DNA from: Aureispira sp. CCB-E
GTDB taxonomy: Bacteria > Bacteroidota > Bacteroidia > Chitinophagales > Saprospiraceae
Direction: 5' to 3'
NCBI RefSeq assembly: GCF_031326345.1
Contig: NZ_CP133671.1
Span: 7,103,501-7,167,500, forward strand
DNA: 64,000 nucleotides
Shown: in pieces, positions 47,657 to 56,585 of the stretch
Layout: every line of letters begins with the position of its first letter
Numbering within the stretch: position 1 is the stretch's first letter
The notes under the pieces: model-generated
Database searches by the model: none
Told to the model about the DNA's origin: nothing
The model's input: the letters and a program-made list of their open reading frames with translations, nothing else
Position numbers and translations under genes: made by a program

Positions 47657-47791
47657 ATTATAGGGAATTTCAAAACATTGAAAACAAAGAAAATGATATT
47701 CAAATGTCAAATACAAACCTAATTTAGGAGGGCATTCAAATTAGAAAAATCAAGTAACTCTAAAGTACAAAACTTATTCGAATAATACAAA

Positions 47792-47832
47792 TAAAAAATT
47801 GACCTAGCAGAAAATGGATTCTACTAGGTCAA
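47792..47832 (-). terminator. Terminator between the two tube genes
   Basis: Fourteen-base arms (47799-47812 and 47819-47832) pair with one wobble around six bases, followed on the minus strand by TTTTTT. It lies about 175 bases after the main tube gene. If only partly active it would set a large excess of sheath and main tube over the rest. Confidence 0.85.
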
Positions 47833-48007
47833 TAAATTATTCTTATATGTATTGATTATCTACGATTAATGCTGTTTTTAGGAAAACATTATAAATAATC
47901 AAGGAACAATAATTTTTATAAAATTAACTTAAGATTAAAATTGCATTTTAAAGTTAACATATGCCTATTGATTGCATACTGAATAACTTTTGCAATATTA
48001 ATTATTC

Positions 48008-48490
48008 TTAAGATCCTTTTTCTAGAACGAAAGATTCGATAGCAACCTCAAGTTCTTCGAAAGCAACTTCAGAATCTGCTTCAGCATCCAAGCTAGTTGG
48101 AGTAAATTTAACAGGGAAAGCACCATAAAGTGTCCAAGTCATCATTACGTCACTTGCTTCATCCAAAAGCTCAATCAAGATTTCTTTACGCTCGTTACGG
48201 TTAGTTGTGTGCTCCCAAGCGTACATGTGCCACCAATCTTTTAAGTTAGCATCACCCAAAAATTCACCTTTCTTGAAAGTAACGTTACTGAATGAAACCA
48301 TACCTGGTCTCTTAGATTTGAAAAGGAAATCAGAGTTCCCCATGCGGTACTCTATAGCAGTTATTTCAGACTCTAGTCCTTCAACAGTTTGGAAACCTAA
48401 TTCAGGAAGTCCGTCGATAGTTACACGGAAAGAGAATTTAACTAATGGCCATTCGAATGGATTGACCGAAGTTCCACTATAATCACTCAT
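48008..48490 (-). CDS. Inner tube protein (Hcp/gp19 fold)
   Basis: 160 residues, a normal length for a contractile-system tube subunit. It carries EWPLVKFSFRVTIDGLPELGFQTV near the start and FEELEVAIESFVLE at the end, typical of gp19 proteins. It is encoded directly behind the sheath, and a strong terminator follows, as expected for the two most abundant subunits. It shows no extensions, in contrast to the tube paralogue downstream. Confidence 0.95.
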   Translation of the reverse strand: MSDYSGTSVNPFEWPLVKFSFRVTIDGLPELGFQTVEGLESEITAIEYRMGNSDFLFKSKRPGMVSFSNVTFKKGEFLGDANLKDWWHMYAWEHTTNRNERKEILIELLDEASDVMMTWTLYGAFPVKFTPTSLDAEADSEVAFEELEVAIESFVLEKGS

Positions 48491-48584
48491 AATATATAAA
48501 GTTTAAATCTTTTTTTTTAAATATTTTTTACTAAAACCAAATCATGCTTTGATGTGTTCGACTTCTAATTTAATTGACTAGAGT

Positions 48585-50078
48585 CTATTCGCCACCAGGC
48601 ATTTTTTGTTGGAAAGAGATTACAATAAACTCGGCAGGGCGAGAGATTGCTACTTTAACAGATACTTTCATGTAACCATCTAGTACATCTTGAGGAGTCA
48701 TTGTAGTTCCTAGACCACAATCTACAGCATAAGCTTCTGCTTCGCTATTTCCTACTAATGCACCACTTTGCCATTGATTACGTAAGAAGTTAGAAATCAT
48801 TGTTCTAACAGCCAACCAAGTGTTGCTATCATTTGGACGGAACACATAAGGCTCACAAGCAAACTTGATAGATTGTTCTAACATAATCATTGTACGACGT
48901 ACGTTGATGTATCTCCAGTCTCCACTGTTTCCATCAAGAGTACGAGCACCCCATACTAAAGTACCTTTACCAACAAATGGACGGATTGCATTAACTGCTT
49001 TACCGCTCAATGGTAAGTTCAAATTTTCTTGCTCCTCAGCATTAACATTTACTGTAGGACCAGTAACAGCCGATACACTTACATTTGCAGGTGCTTTGTG
49101 AACTCCCACAGAGCTATCTACCAATGCATAGATACCAGCAACAGCACCAGATGGAGGAAGAACGTTAAGAGCCTCCTTCATTTGGCCTAAAATATCGTTA
49201 TAGATAGGACTAACTGCTTTCAACAAGTTGCTTACAGCAGTAGCGTTAGCATCATCATCAGAAATCTTAGCGATCTCTTCTTTGATCATGTCACCTTTTT
49301 CTTCTTTTACATAACCAGCAGCTACATTTTCGTCAACTTCACTGTTCAAGATGTCGATAAGCCCATCAGCGTTGCTAATGTTTTTGTAGCTCAAGTCGTC
49401 AGCACTTACAACAGTAGCGTTCAACCAAGGGTAGTAAGCTGCACCAAAATCCAAGAAATTTCCACCATATGCTGTACGAGCAGCAGTTACAACATCGTCA
49501 TCCAACAATGTTCTAGCTTGGTGACCATTCCATACGTCCAAAATTGCAAAACGGCTACGAGTATCCGCACCACAATGTTTGATCATTGCTTGTTGAACAG
49601 AAGCACAATCTCCTTCCTCTAGTAATACTGCATCTGGAATTACAACCAATGTAGGCTCTTGCTCTTTCAACAAAGCAGTAATACCACCTCCATTTTCTGC
49701 ACCGATCAAAGCAGAAGCTTTCACACCACCAGTATAGTTACCTACTGATACGATGTAACAAGCACCACCTCCGTTTGCAAAGAATAATTGCAAGCTGCGG
49801 AACAAGTTGTAGTTAGTTTCTCCTTCTACGTCTAAGCTGTAGTTATTGTCATCAGCTTCGATTGTAAATTGAGTTGTTGGCGCTCCTCCAAAAAAGCTAA
49901 TGTACTCCACCATAGAAGTAATTCGCATTGGAACATTCGTCAAGTCTTTTTTACCAGCTGCTGCTTTTTGAGTATACCCAATAAAAGCAGGTACTGCAGT
50001 TGCTACAGAAACTACAGAGTTGGAAAAGGCACTTTTCTCTTCGATATACACACCGGGTGTTGCATATTGTTTTGCCAT
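48585..50078 (-). CDS. Contractile tail sheath protein
   Basis: 497 residues. The beginning, MAKQYATPGVYIEEKSAFSNSVV, and the C-terminal GTLVWGARTLDGNSGDWRYINVRRT and VNVSVAISRPAEFIVIS-like parts are conserved in all phage tail sheath and Afp sheath subunits. The middle part (about 210-330) is the variable outer domain. Only one sheath gene is present; many eCIS clusters have two or three. It assembles around the tube and contracts on firing. Confidence 0.97.
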   Translation of the reverse strand: MAKQYATPGVYIEEKSAFSNSVVSVATAVPAFIGYTQKAAAGKKDLTNVPMRITSMVEYISFFGGAPTTQFTIEADDNNYSLDVEGETNYNLFRSLQLFFANGGGACYIVSVGNYTGGVKASALIGAENGGGITALLKEQEPTLVVIPDAVLLEEGDCASVQQAMIKHCGADTRSRFAILDVWNGHQARTLLDDDVVTAARTAYGGNFLDFGAAYYPWLNATVVSADDLSYKNISNADGLIDILNSEVDENVAAGYVKEEKGDMIKEEIAKISDDDANATAVSNLLKAVSPIYNDILGQMKEALNVLPPSGAVAGIYALVDSSVGVHKAPANVSVSAVTGPTVNVNAEEQENLNLPLSGKAVNAIRPFVGKGTLVWGARTLDGNSGDWRYINVRRTMIMLEQSIKFACEPYVFRPNDSNTWLAVRTMISNFLRNQWQSGALVGNSEAEAYAVDCGLGTTMTPQDVLDGYMKVSVKVAISRPAEFIVISFQQKMPGGE

Positions 50079-50170
50079 GATTAAATTTGTTTAAATTTAG
50101 TTGATTTAATAAGTTTTAAATTCTAGTATTACATTTATATACAATTACATTATATCATTTGTAATACTCC

Positions 50171-51298
50171 CTACAAATATACTATTAATTCTGAATAAAC
50201 CTCAGATTTGTCTAATAAATTTACTTTTAAGTTCCCAAGTGCCGATGCACAGGGCAATTGAACAATCCACTCTACGCCACTTTTGCCTCTTTTTGTCTTT
50301 AATTTGAACTTTTCTAGCTGTTTTTCTTTAAAGGCAATGGGTTCCATTGTCCAAATATGAAATACTTCTTTTCCTCCGTCCAAAGCGACCGTTTCTGGCT
50401 CCTCAAAAGACATTGGAACATAACCTTCGGCTCTATTGGTATCATAGATTTCAGGTTCTCGATGCATCTGGTCATTGCCATTTTCTATCAAAACATATTG
50501 CCAACGAACAGAACGAGCACCAAATCGAATATTATACACTTGTGATACCAAGCCTCCATCATCATCAAACAAAGCATAATCACTAAAATCATCTTTGTCA
50601 ATAATAATATCAATCACTCCAAAGATTTTTTTCAATCCAGTGTACAAGTAAAAGGATTTTTCTTCCAGACCGTCAATAAGAATAGAGTATTTGCCCTCGG
50701 GTTCTCCCAATAAAGAAATTTCACAAGAGACAGCTCCATCTTCTAAAATTTCTTCAAATACAATTTCTTCCAAAGCGTTCATTACCTGTACTTCGGTTCC
50801 ATATTGTTCTTCGTCAAAATCGTAAATAATGATAGAACTACAAATTTCTACCTTATCTTCTGGTGTTACGTATTGATTTAGAGATAAGTTCTTATGTTCT
50901 GTATCGTCTTTTTCTAAACTCTTATTATTAAAATAAAAGATGGTGTTATCATCAAACTCAAACGGCAGATCGGTATAGTTCAAAAATCGCTGATCAACAA
51001 CATCTAACAAAATAGAAAGATGAACTGGTTTTTCAATATCGGCAATTGGTGTATAAGAATCTGTCGAGGCATAGCCCAACATAAAACCACTGGCCATAGA
51101 TCGGTATTGTAGTCCATTACGTGCCAATTCTTTCAGGGTTCCTTCTGTTGGTGTCAATCTAACTTTTCCTGCGGGAAAGACTCCTTCTTCAAAAAAATCA
51201 TGCTTAATTTGAACATCAAGAAGCTCTTGAAACTGCGCCAACAGTTCCAATTTCATTTGAGGAAATTTGCTTTTTTTATTTCTTTTAATTTTAGCCAT
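50171..51298 (-). CDS. Unknown protein between cap and sheath genes
   Basis: 375 residues, acidic, beta-rich, without signal or membrane helices. The N-terminus is highly basic (MAKIKRNKKSKFPQMKLEL), then beta strands dominate with many Asp/Glu. A segment FGARSVRWQYVLIENGNDQ and the final KVNLLDKSEVYSELIVYL suggest repeated beta sandwich domains. I do not know this family. It lies between the DUF4255 cap gene and the sheath gene and is cotranscribed with both (gap 62 and 92 bases), so it is likely a structural or assembly component particular to this lineage. Confidence 0.8.
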   Translation of the reverse strand: MAKIKRNKKSKFPQMKLELLAQFQELLDVQIKHDFFEEGVFPAGKVRLTPTEGTLKELARNGLQYRSMASGFMLGYASTDSYTPIADIEKPVHLSILLDVVDQRFLNYTDLPFEFDDNTIFYFNNKSLEKDDTEHKNLSLNQYVTPEDKVEICSSIIIYDFDEEQYGTEVQVMNALEEIVFEEILEDGAVSCEISLLGEPEGKYSILIDGLEEKSFYLYTGLKKIFGVIDIIIDKDDFSDYALFDDDGGLVSQVYNIRFGARSVRWQYVLIENGNDQMHREPEIYDTNRAEGYVPMSFEEPETVALDGGKEVFHIWTMEPIAFKEKQLEKFKLKTKRGKSGVEWIVQLPCASALGNLKVNLLDKSEVYSELIVYL

Positions 51299-51360
51299 TA
51301 GATTTCTCTATTTTATATGCTTCTTTGTTAATAAACATTACCATTATCAAGCAAAAAAAT

Positions 51361-51921
51361 TTATGTTTTTTTGATAACAGGAATATCTGGAAAGATAAGA
51401 TCATGTTTGATGGGCAGTGTCTTTATTTTATATACCACAGAGGGTAAATATTTAGACCCCATAATTCCCCAAAAATTCCCCAAGTCTCTTGTTTCCATTG
51501 TAATTAACTCTGCTTGAAGACGATCAACGATTCCGTTGATTGCAGGCGTATTTTGGTTGTTAAAACTTCCTGCTCTAGATTGAAAAAAAGCAATGACAGA
51601 AGTTATAAATTTAAGTCCCTCCAAATAATTTTCACTTGTAAAATAAGCAGAAAACAAAACGGTTATATTTATATTAATGGGTGGATTAAATTTTTGAAAA
51701 CTTCCTCTTCCCGTCTGTTTGTACCCCCCCACATTACTTTGGCTTTTATCCATTTCGATATTGGCCAAGGTCATAACAATTTTATCGGGTTCTTGAACAG
51801 CCACACTACCATCTAAATTGACAATGTTAGACATGACAACCTTTTCTTCTGTAATATTATGTTTGGATTGCAAAAAACGATTAAGTTCCCCTGCAATAGC
51901 TGCAATTGTGTCGTGAATCAT
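51361..51921 (-). CDS. Tail-cap/terminator protein, DUF4255 family (Afp16/Alg16-like)
   Basis: 186 residues. The order MIHDTIAAIAGELNRFL, PININITVLFSAYF, YLEGLKFITSVIAFFQS and ELITMETRDLGNFWGIMG is characteristic of DUF4255 proteins, which cap the end of tube and sheath. It is the first recognisable particle gene in the transcription direction. It stands 62 bases ahead of the unknown protein. Confidence 0.93.
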   Translation of the reverse strand: MIHDTIAAIAGELNRFLQSKHNITEEKVVMSNIVNLDGSVAVQEPDKIVMTLANIEMDKSQSNVGGYKQTGRGSFQKFNPPININITVLFSAYFTSENYLEGLKFITSVIAFFQSRAGSFNNQNTPAINGIVDRLQAELITMETRDLGNFWGIMGSKYLPSVVYKIKTLPIKHDLIFPDIPVIKKT

Positions 51922-52042
51922 TAGATATTAAAACTAATTAGAAAATAGTTCAGCTATTCTTTTTGTCGTTTCTATTCTTTTGTCGCAAGACAAACCGAAC
52001 TCCCCTGAATCTAGTTGAACTAATTTAATAGAAATTTCAGAT

Positions 52043-52300
52043 TTACTCCTCTTCTTCTTCCGTTTCAGGTGCTGTCAAGGTTTTCAAAGCCATTGATACA
52101 AAACGGATAATATAGATTCCAACAAAAGAAGTTAGATATCCTATTAAATATAACCAAAAGATATAGTTCTTTCGAATCTCTGGTAAATTAATTATTTCAT
52201 TTGTCGTTCCGAAAAACCACAAAAACACAATCCCTAATGGAATAGCTGCAATTAGACCAACAAACAGCCAAATAAATTCTCGGGCAATTACCTTTCCCAT
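52043..52300 (-). CDS. Small two-helix membrane protein of the locus
   Basis: 85 residues with two hydrophobic helices (about 8-30 and 47-68) and a short acidic tail ending EEEEE. It has no known motif. Its position 121 bases ahead of the cap gene and the same strand link it to the particle operon; free extracellular systems rarely encode such a protein, so it hints at a membrane-linked assembly or release step. Confidence 0.75.
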   Translation of the reverse strand: MGKVIAREFIWLFVGLIAAIPLGIVFLWFFGTTNEIINLPEIRKNYIFWLYLIGYLTSFVGIYIIRFVSMALKTLTAPETEEEEE

Positions 52301-52423
52301 TGTTATCCTTTTTTATTTAAAAATAGTGGTTCTTTTCTCGACTTGATCGATTTCAAAGTTTTTTCTCAACACGCTCGGTAATTCGTATTCTGAAAAACAA
52401 ACTCCTTGTGTTTTTGCAATGTA

Positions 52424-54601
52424 CTAAGGCAACTCCTTGTGTTTATTGGCTACCAAATTGGACGCCACCCAAGTCAATAGTAATCCCAAGCCTGTTCCTA
52501 TAGCAAACGTAATCATTCTATTTTGGAACCACCCCAACCAATTTCCAACTACTAACAGTACAATTGTAAAGACAACTAGATAAAAAATTCGAAAGGCACC
52601 ACTATAAAACAATACATCTCGCACCTTCCAATCCAATACTGAGAAACAGAAGCTAATACAGATGAAAATGGTGATCAAAAATAAGGTGGCAAAAATGAGA
52701 TGACTAAATCGCTTCAATAAGTATTGAATGGTATAATTAATTTTATTTTCTTTATCAACACTTATTCTTGTATACTTCCCTTTTTTGTGGTTCCAAACTT
52801 TTCTTTTAACAAAGCTTTCTTCTATTGTAGACCACAAATCTGTGTGCGCATAATCTGCTCCCAAAGCCCACAGACCAACTCCCCCCATTCCTTGGTCAAC
52901 TGCAAAATCAAACTTTCGCCCCAACGAGGTAGAATTATCAAAATAAATCTTGTAGACCCCTCCTAGTGTATCTCGAACGGTTGCTTCCATAGAATGCGTC
53001 CCTTTGTCATAGTCGATACTGGCTCTACCTTTTTCTGCCAAGCGCAAGATTTCGCTGTAAGGCATATAACCTTCAAAATCTTTTTTGCCTGCTCTGTCTT
53101 TGTACCAAACGGCTCCATGATAAGGCAATCCCAAAACCAAACTACCAATATGATCGTAGCCAATTTTTGCTTTAAAAAGCTCAATCATTTTATTCAAATC
53201 CATTTGTTGGGAATCTACTTCTGCTCGAATGGCAATATTCTTAAAAAGATCCAACTCTTTAAAGACCAATGTATCTCGCTTGGGCTTAAAAATAAAGAAG
53301 CCAACATTTTCATTATCTTTAGCCGCTTTTGAATATTGCGACAACATCCCTACACAATTCGTTTTTCTCAACAAACGATTAATTTGATAATCTTGCCACA
53401 AAGGGCGACCATCCATATCTTTTGTAATTTTGATTGTGTTTAGAATATCGGTAATATCATATGGCTCATATTCTAGATTTTGATAAGTGCGTTGGATGTA
53501 GTAATTCAACGAATCTCTCAATCGACTTTCATATACTTCATCATGCTCCAAAACGACGTCTGTAATATCATAAGGAACAGCCAATAATTCATCTAAGGTA
53601 GTGTACAGTTTATACAAACATACTGTTCCTCTAATAGAAGCATCATAGTCCGTCAATGGCGCCAAAGGACCTTCGTGCAATTGTGTTGGCTGAATGTGAA
53701 AATTAAAACTATTGATGACAAATAAATCAATCCATGGCTTTAATTGAGGCAAATCATATACATTATCACGATCATACAAAGGCACAGACATACTAATTAC
53801 ATAGTCGTTGTTATCTTCTCTAATAGCAAAAGAAAGCTCCTTAACAAAGTCCATGAAATTCGCTTTCTGTGTAATTGGAACATCTTCAAAGTTCAAATCA
53901 ATTCCATCCGCTCCAGAGCGTAACAAAATACTTTTTAAACTATCTATTAAATTGCGCTGAACATCTGGCTCACTGGTAAAAAATATTTCATTATTACTAT
54001 ACCCTCTATTGCTTACTGTCAATAACACTTTGCAAGTATCTAAATGAGCGGTCATAATCAAATCGCTACTCATTAGTTCTTCAATTGCCTCAAAGCTAGT
54101 GTAACCTCCTGTAAATGGATTAACTTCATAGCCAAAGTAAGCCAAATGCGTTAACAACCTATAGTTATAAGTCTTGTAAGTATCCCCTTTCCAGTAAGGA
54201 TGCCAGCCCATTACCGTTAAGTTTTGTTTGGGAAGTATTTTATTGTTACTTCTATAAAAGACGCCTCTTTTATTTCTCCAATCTGAGTTTTCAAGACTAG
54301 TATTATAAGGCTCATAACGACTATCCAAAGCCTTGTCAATGCGTGTTTGTTCGATGTTGGTAGGCAATTCCCACCATTCGTAAGCAAGCATCAACAAGCG
54401 GTGCTCATTAATTTTGTGATCTACACGTTCCTGTATGGGTGGTGTCGCTTTTAAAACCTGTCTTTTTTCTAGCTGAACTCGTTCGATAGAGTCTAGTTCA
54501 TCTCCCCATAATTGTCCCCAAAGGCTAGTTTGACAACAACAAAGGAACAATGTCCAAAGCAGCAGTTGTGCTGAAAAATGAGATATTATTGATTGTTTCA
54601 T
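52424..54601 (-). CDS. GH18-like domain protein with three C-terminal membrane helices, copy 1
   Basis: 725 residues: signal-like N-terminus (about 8-28), a glycoside hydrolase family 18-like barrel (about 125-600), and three hydrophobic helices near the end (about 625-720). The catalytic signature DxxDxDxE appears as DGIDLNFE at 232-239: the Glu acid is kept, but the third Asp is Asn, so activity may be weakened or altered. Typical barrel strands are seen at GWHPYWKGD and LVLGLPYHGAVWY. It stands at the promoter-proximal side of the injection-system genes with a paralogue of the same plan right upstream. A role in binding or opening peptidoglycan or a polysaccharide layer during assembly or firing is inference. 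Confidence 0.82.
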   Translation of the reverse strand: MKQSIISHFSAQLLLWTLFLCCCQTSLWGQLWGDELDSIERVQLEKRQVLKATPPIQERVDHKINEHRLLMLAYEWWELPTNIEQTRIDKALDSRYEPYNTSLENSDWRNKRGVFYRSNNKILPKQNLTVMGWHPYWKGDTYKTYNYRLLTHLAYFGYEVNPFTGGYTSFEAIEELMSSDLIMTAHLDTCKVLLTVSNRGYSNNEIFFTSEPDVQRNLIDSLKSILLRSGADGIDLNFEDVPITQKANFMDFVKELSFAIREDNNDYVISMSVPLYDRDNVYDLPQLKPWIDLFVINSFNFHIQPTQLHEGPLAPLTDYDASIRGTVCLYKLYTTLDELLAVPYDITDVVLEHDEVYESRLRDSLNYYIQRTYQNLEYEPYDITDILNTIKITKDMDGRPLWQDYQINRLLRKTNCVGMLSQYSKAAKDNENVGFFIFKPKRDTLVFKELDLFKNIAIRAEVDSQQMDLNKMIELFKAKIGYDHIGSLVLGLPYHGAVWYKDRAGKKDFEGYMPYSEILRLAEKGRASIDYDKGTHSMEATVRDTLGGVYKIYFDNSTSLGRKFDFAVDQGMGGVGLWALGADYAHTDLWSTIEESFVKRKVWNHKKGKYTRISVDKENKINYTIQYLLKRFSHLIFATLFLITIFICISFCFSVLDWKVRDVLFYSGAFRIFYLVVFTIVLLVVGNWLGWFQNRMITFAIGTGLGLLLTWVASNLVANKHKELP

Positions 54602-54653
54602 ATTCGGTATTAATATAGTATGGGCTTCTATGTGCTAGCCTCAATTCGACTAA

Positions 54654-56516
54654 TTAGGGAGTTAATGACTTTTTTTGAGAAACATACTTCCAACCTGCCC
54701 AACTCACAATCGCCCCAAAAATCACTCCTACAAGTAATGGTATGGTTGTGCCTTCAAATAAGCCCATATAACCTCCAACAAGCAACATTAAAAAGGTAAA
54801 GAACAGCATATATCCAATTCTAAATCGTCCATTGTCAAACAACGCTTGACGAACTTGGCGATTAAATAGTGCCGCACACAAGCCAATAGCCAGAAAAATA
54901 GCTAGATAGAGCAATACAACCAATGCATAAATAGAATTTTGGCGAAAAGTATTGCTTTTTTCATAGACCTCTGCCAACTTTTCGTTTTGTGGTTCAACGA
55001 TTTCCATAAACTCATTAGAAAGCATCGTTTCCAAATGCTGAAACCCTGCGTCATTACCTAAAAACTGAATTCCGACACCGCCTAATCTTGCATCCATCAA
55101 ATAGCGATATTTTTTCTGAAGGCTCAAACTATCATCAAAATAGATTGTTACATCAGCAGGGATGTCTCCAAGTGCCGTATCGACTCCATAATAATCATAA
55201 TAACTAAACACATATGAAGTTTGTATGCTATCGTACCGCAATCTTGCCCCTGGAAACTTTTGGTAGTTGTCAATTTGCATCACAAATTCAAATTGGAGGT
55301 CATTATAAGTAATGGCTTGCATATCCAATATCTCTTCTGTGATTCCGTCCGTTACCCATCGTGTTCCATAATACGGTAGTGCCAAAATTAAACGAGCACT
55401 ATATATGGGTCCTAAGTCGGCAATATATCGATCAACAGCTGTTCTCAAATCGGGTGCAGAAGTTAATGGACTATAATTTAGTGGTGCCGTTGGCATCTTT
55501 TTCAACCCATTTGGAGTCTCTTGAAAGTCAAATCCTTTGACAACAAAAATATCGACAAAATTTTGTAGCTCTGCTACGTTATAAACATTATCAGGATCAT
55601 AAGCAGGCACACTCAAAAATACAAAACTAGTATCTCCTCTAGCCCCTGTTAAAGTTGTTGATAATATTCGTATAAATTTAGAAAACTCATCTTTTGTATT
55701 GGCATTGACTCCTTCAAAATTTATTTCAATTCCATCTGCATTCGTAGAATCTAAAATAAAAAGAATAGAATCCATGAATCGTTGTTGTGCAGGAATGTTT
55801 TGACTCAAAAAGCGGGTAACATTTTGTTCTCCATGGCAACTTACTGACAATAATGCGCTACAATTTTTGTCATGAGCCGTACGAACAAATTCTCCTGTCA
55901 TAAAACTAGTCATTGCCGCAGGATTCTGTGGCGCACCACTTTCAGGGTTGATGTCGTAAGAATAATAAGCAACTACATTAAACATATCATAATCGTAGCC
56001 CTTGTAAATATCTCCCAACCAATAAGGATGCCAGCCAAAAATGATCATAGGGCGACTATCATCCCAAATATTTTTAGTAACTCGAAAGTATTTTCGGTCG
56101 ATATTATTCAAAGAATCTTGTATTGCCTTTAGTTTGGCTCTAGCCAGCAACTCTGCATCACTAGGCATTGTTGTCCACTCTCCAAATAACTCGACATAAC
56201 GACTTCTATTCGTATTATCAGTTAAACTCTCTCTTGTTTCTTTGTCTTCTATTAATTCATCCAATGTTGCTTCCGAACCTGGACCAATTCCGGGCTTCCC
56301 TCCCTTTAATGAATTTTTTAACGCTCTTTTGGTAGAATTGACTTGAACTCTTCCTGTCGATTTTAATTCACTTATTTTCTCTGCTGTTTTACGTTTTGCT
56401 GCATTTTTAACTCTATTTTGAATTTTTTGTGCAGGAATCGGTTCTACATAAAAGAGCAATAACATTAGTACACTAAGGACACAGCTCAAATAATATGTTG
56501 CAGTATTATGTTTCAC
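54654..56516 (-). CDS. GH18-like domain protein with three C-terminal membrane helices, copy 2
   Basis: 620 residues. The first codon is GTG at 56516; the next in-frame ATG (56465) would cut the hydrophobic signal, so GTG is preferred. After the signal and a basic helical stretch (about 30-150), a GH18-like barrel follows (about 158-500). The active-site motif is DGIEINFE at 261-268, with Glu replacing one Asp and Asn another, but with the acid Glu268 kept. ALPYYGTRW is the seventh-strand motif. Three hydrophobic helices close the protein (about 536-616). It shows the same architecture as the gene downstream, with a 52-base gap. Confidence 0.82.
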   Translation of the reverse strand: MKHNTATYYLSCVLSVLMLLLFYVEPIPAQKIQNRVKNAAKRKTAEKISELKSTGRVQVNSTKRALKNSLKGGKPGIGPGSEATLDELIEDKETRESLTDNTNRSRYVELFGEWTTMPSDAELLARAKLKAIQDSLNNIDRKYFRVTKNIWDDSRPMIIFGWHPYWLGDIYKGYDYDMFNVVAYYSYDINPESGAPQNPAAMTSFMTGEFVRTAHDKNCSALLSVSCHGEQNVTRFLSQNIPAQQRFMDSILFILDSTNADGIEINFEGVNANTKDEFSKFIRILSTTLTGARGDTSFVFLSVPAYDPDNVYNVAELQNFVDIFVVKGFDFQETPNGLKKMPTAPLNYSPLTSAPDLRTAVDRYIADLGPIYSARLILALPYYGTRWVTDGITEEILDMQAITYNDLQFEFVMQIDNYQKFPGARLRYDSIQTSYVFSYYDYYGVDTALGDIPADVTIYFDDSLSLQKKYRYLMDARLGGVGIQFLGNDAGFQHLETMLSNEFMEIVEPQNEKLAEVYEKSNTFRQNSIYALVVLLYLAIFLAIGLCAALFNRQVRQALFDNGRFRIGYMLFFTFLMLLVGGYMGLFEGTTIPLLVGVIFGAIVSWAGWKYVSQKKSLTP

Positions 56517-56585
56517 ATCGTATTTTTTAAATGAATACTCTTTGGGATTAATTGTTAAAAAGAAATCAAGCGTTATGGCAACATT

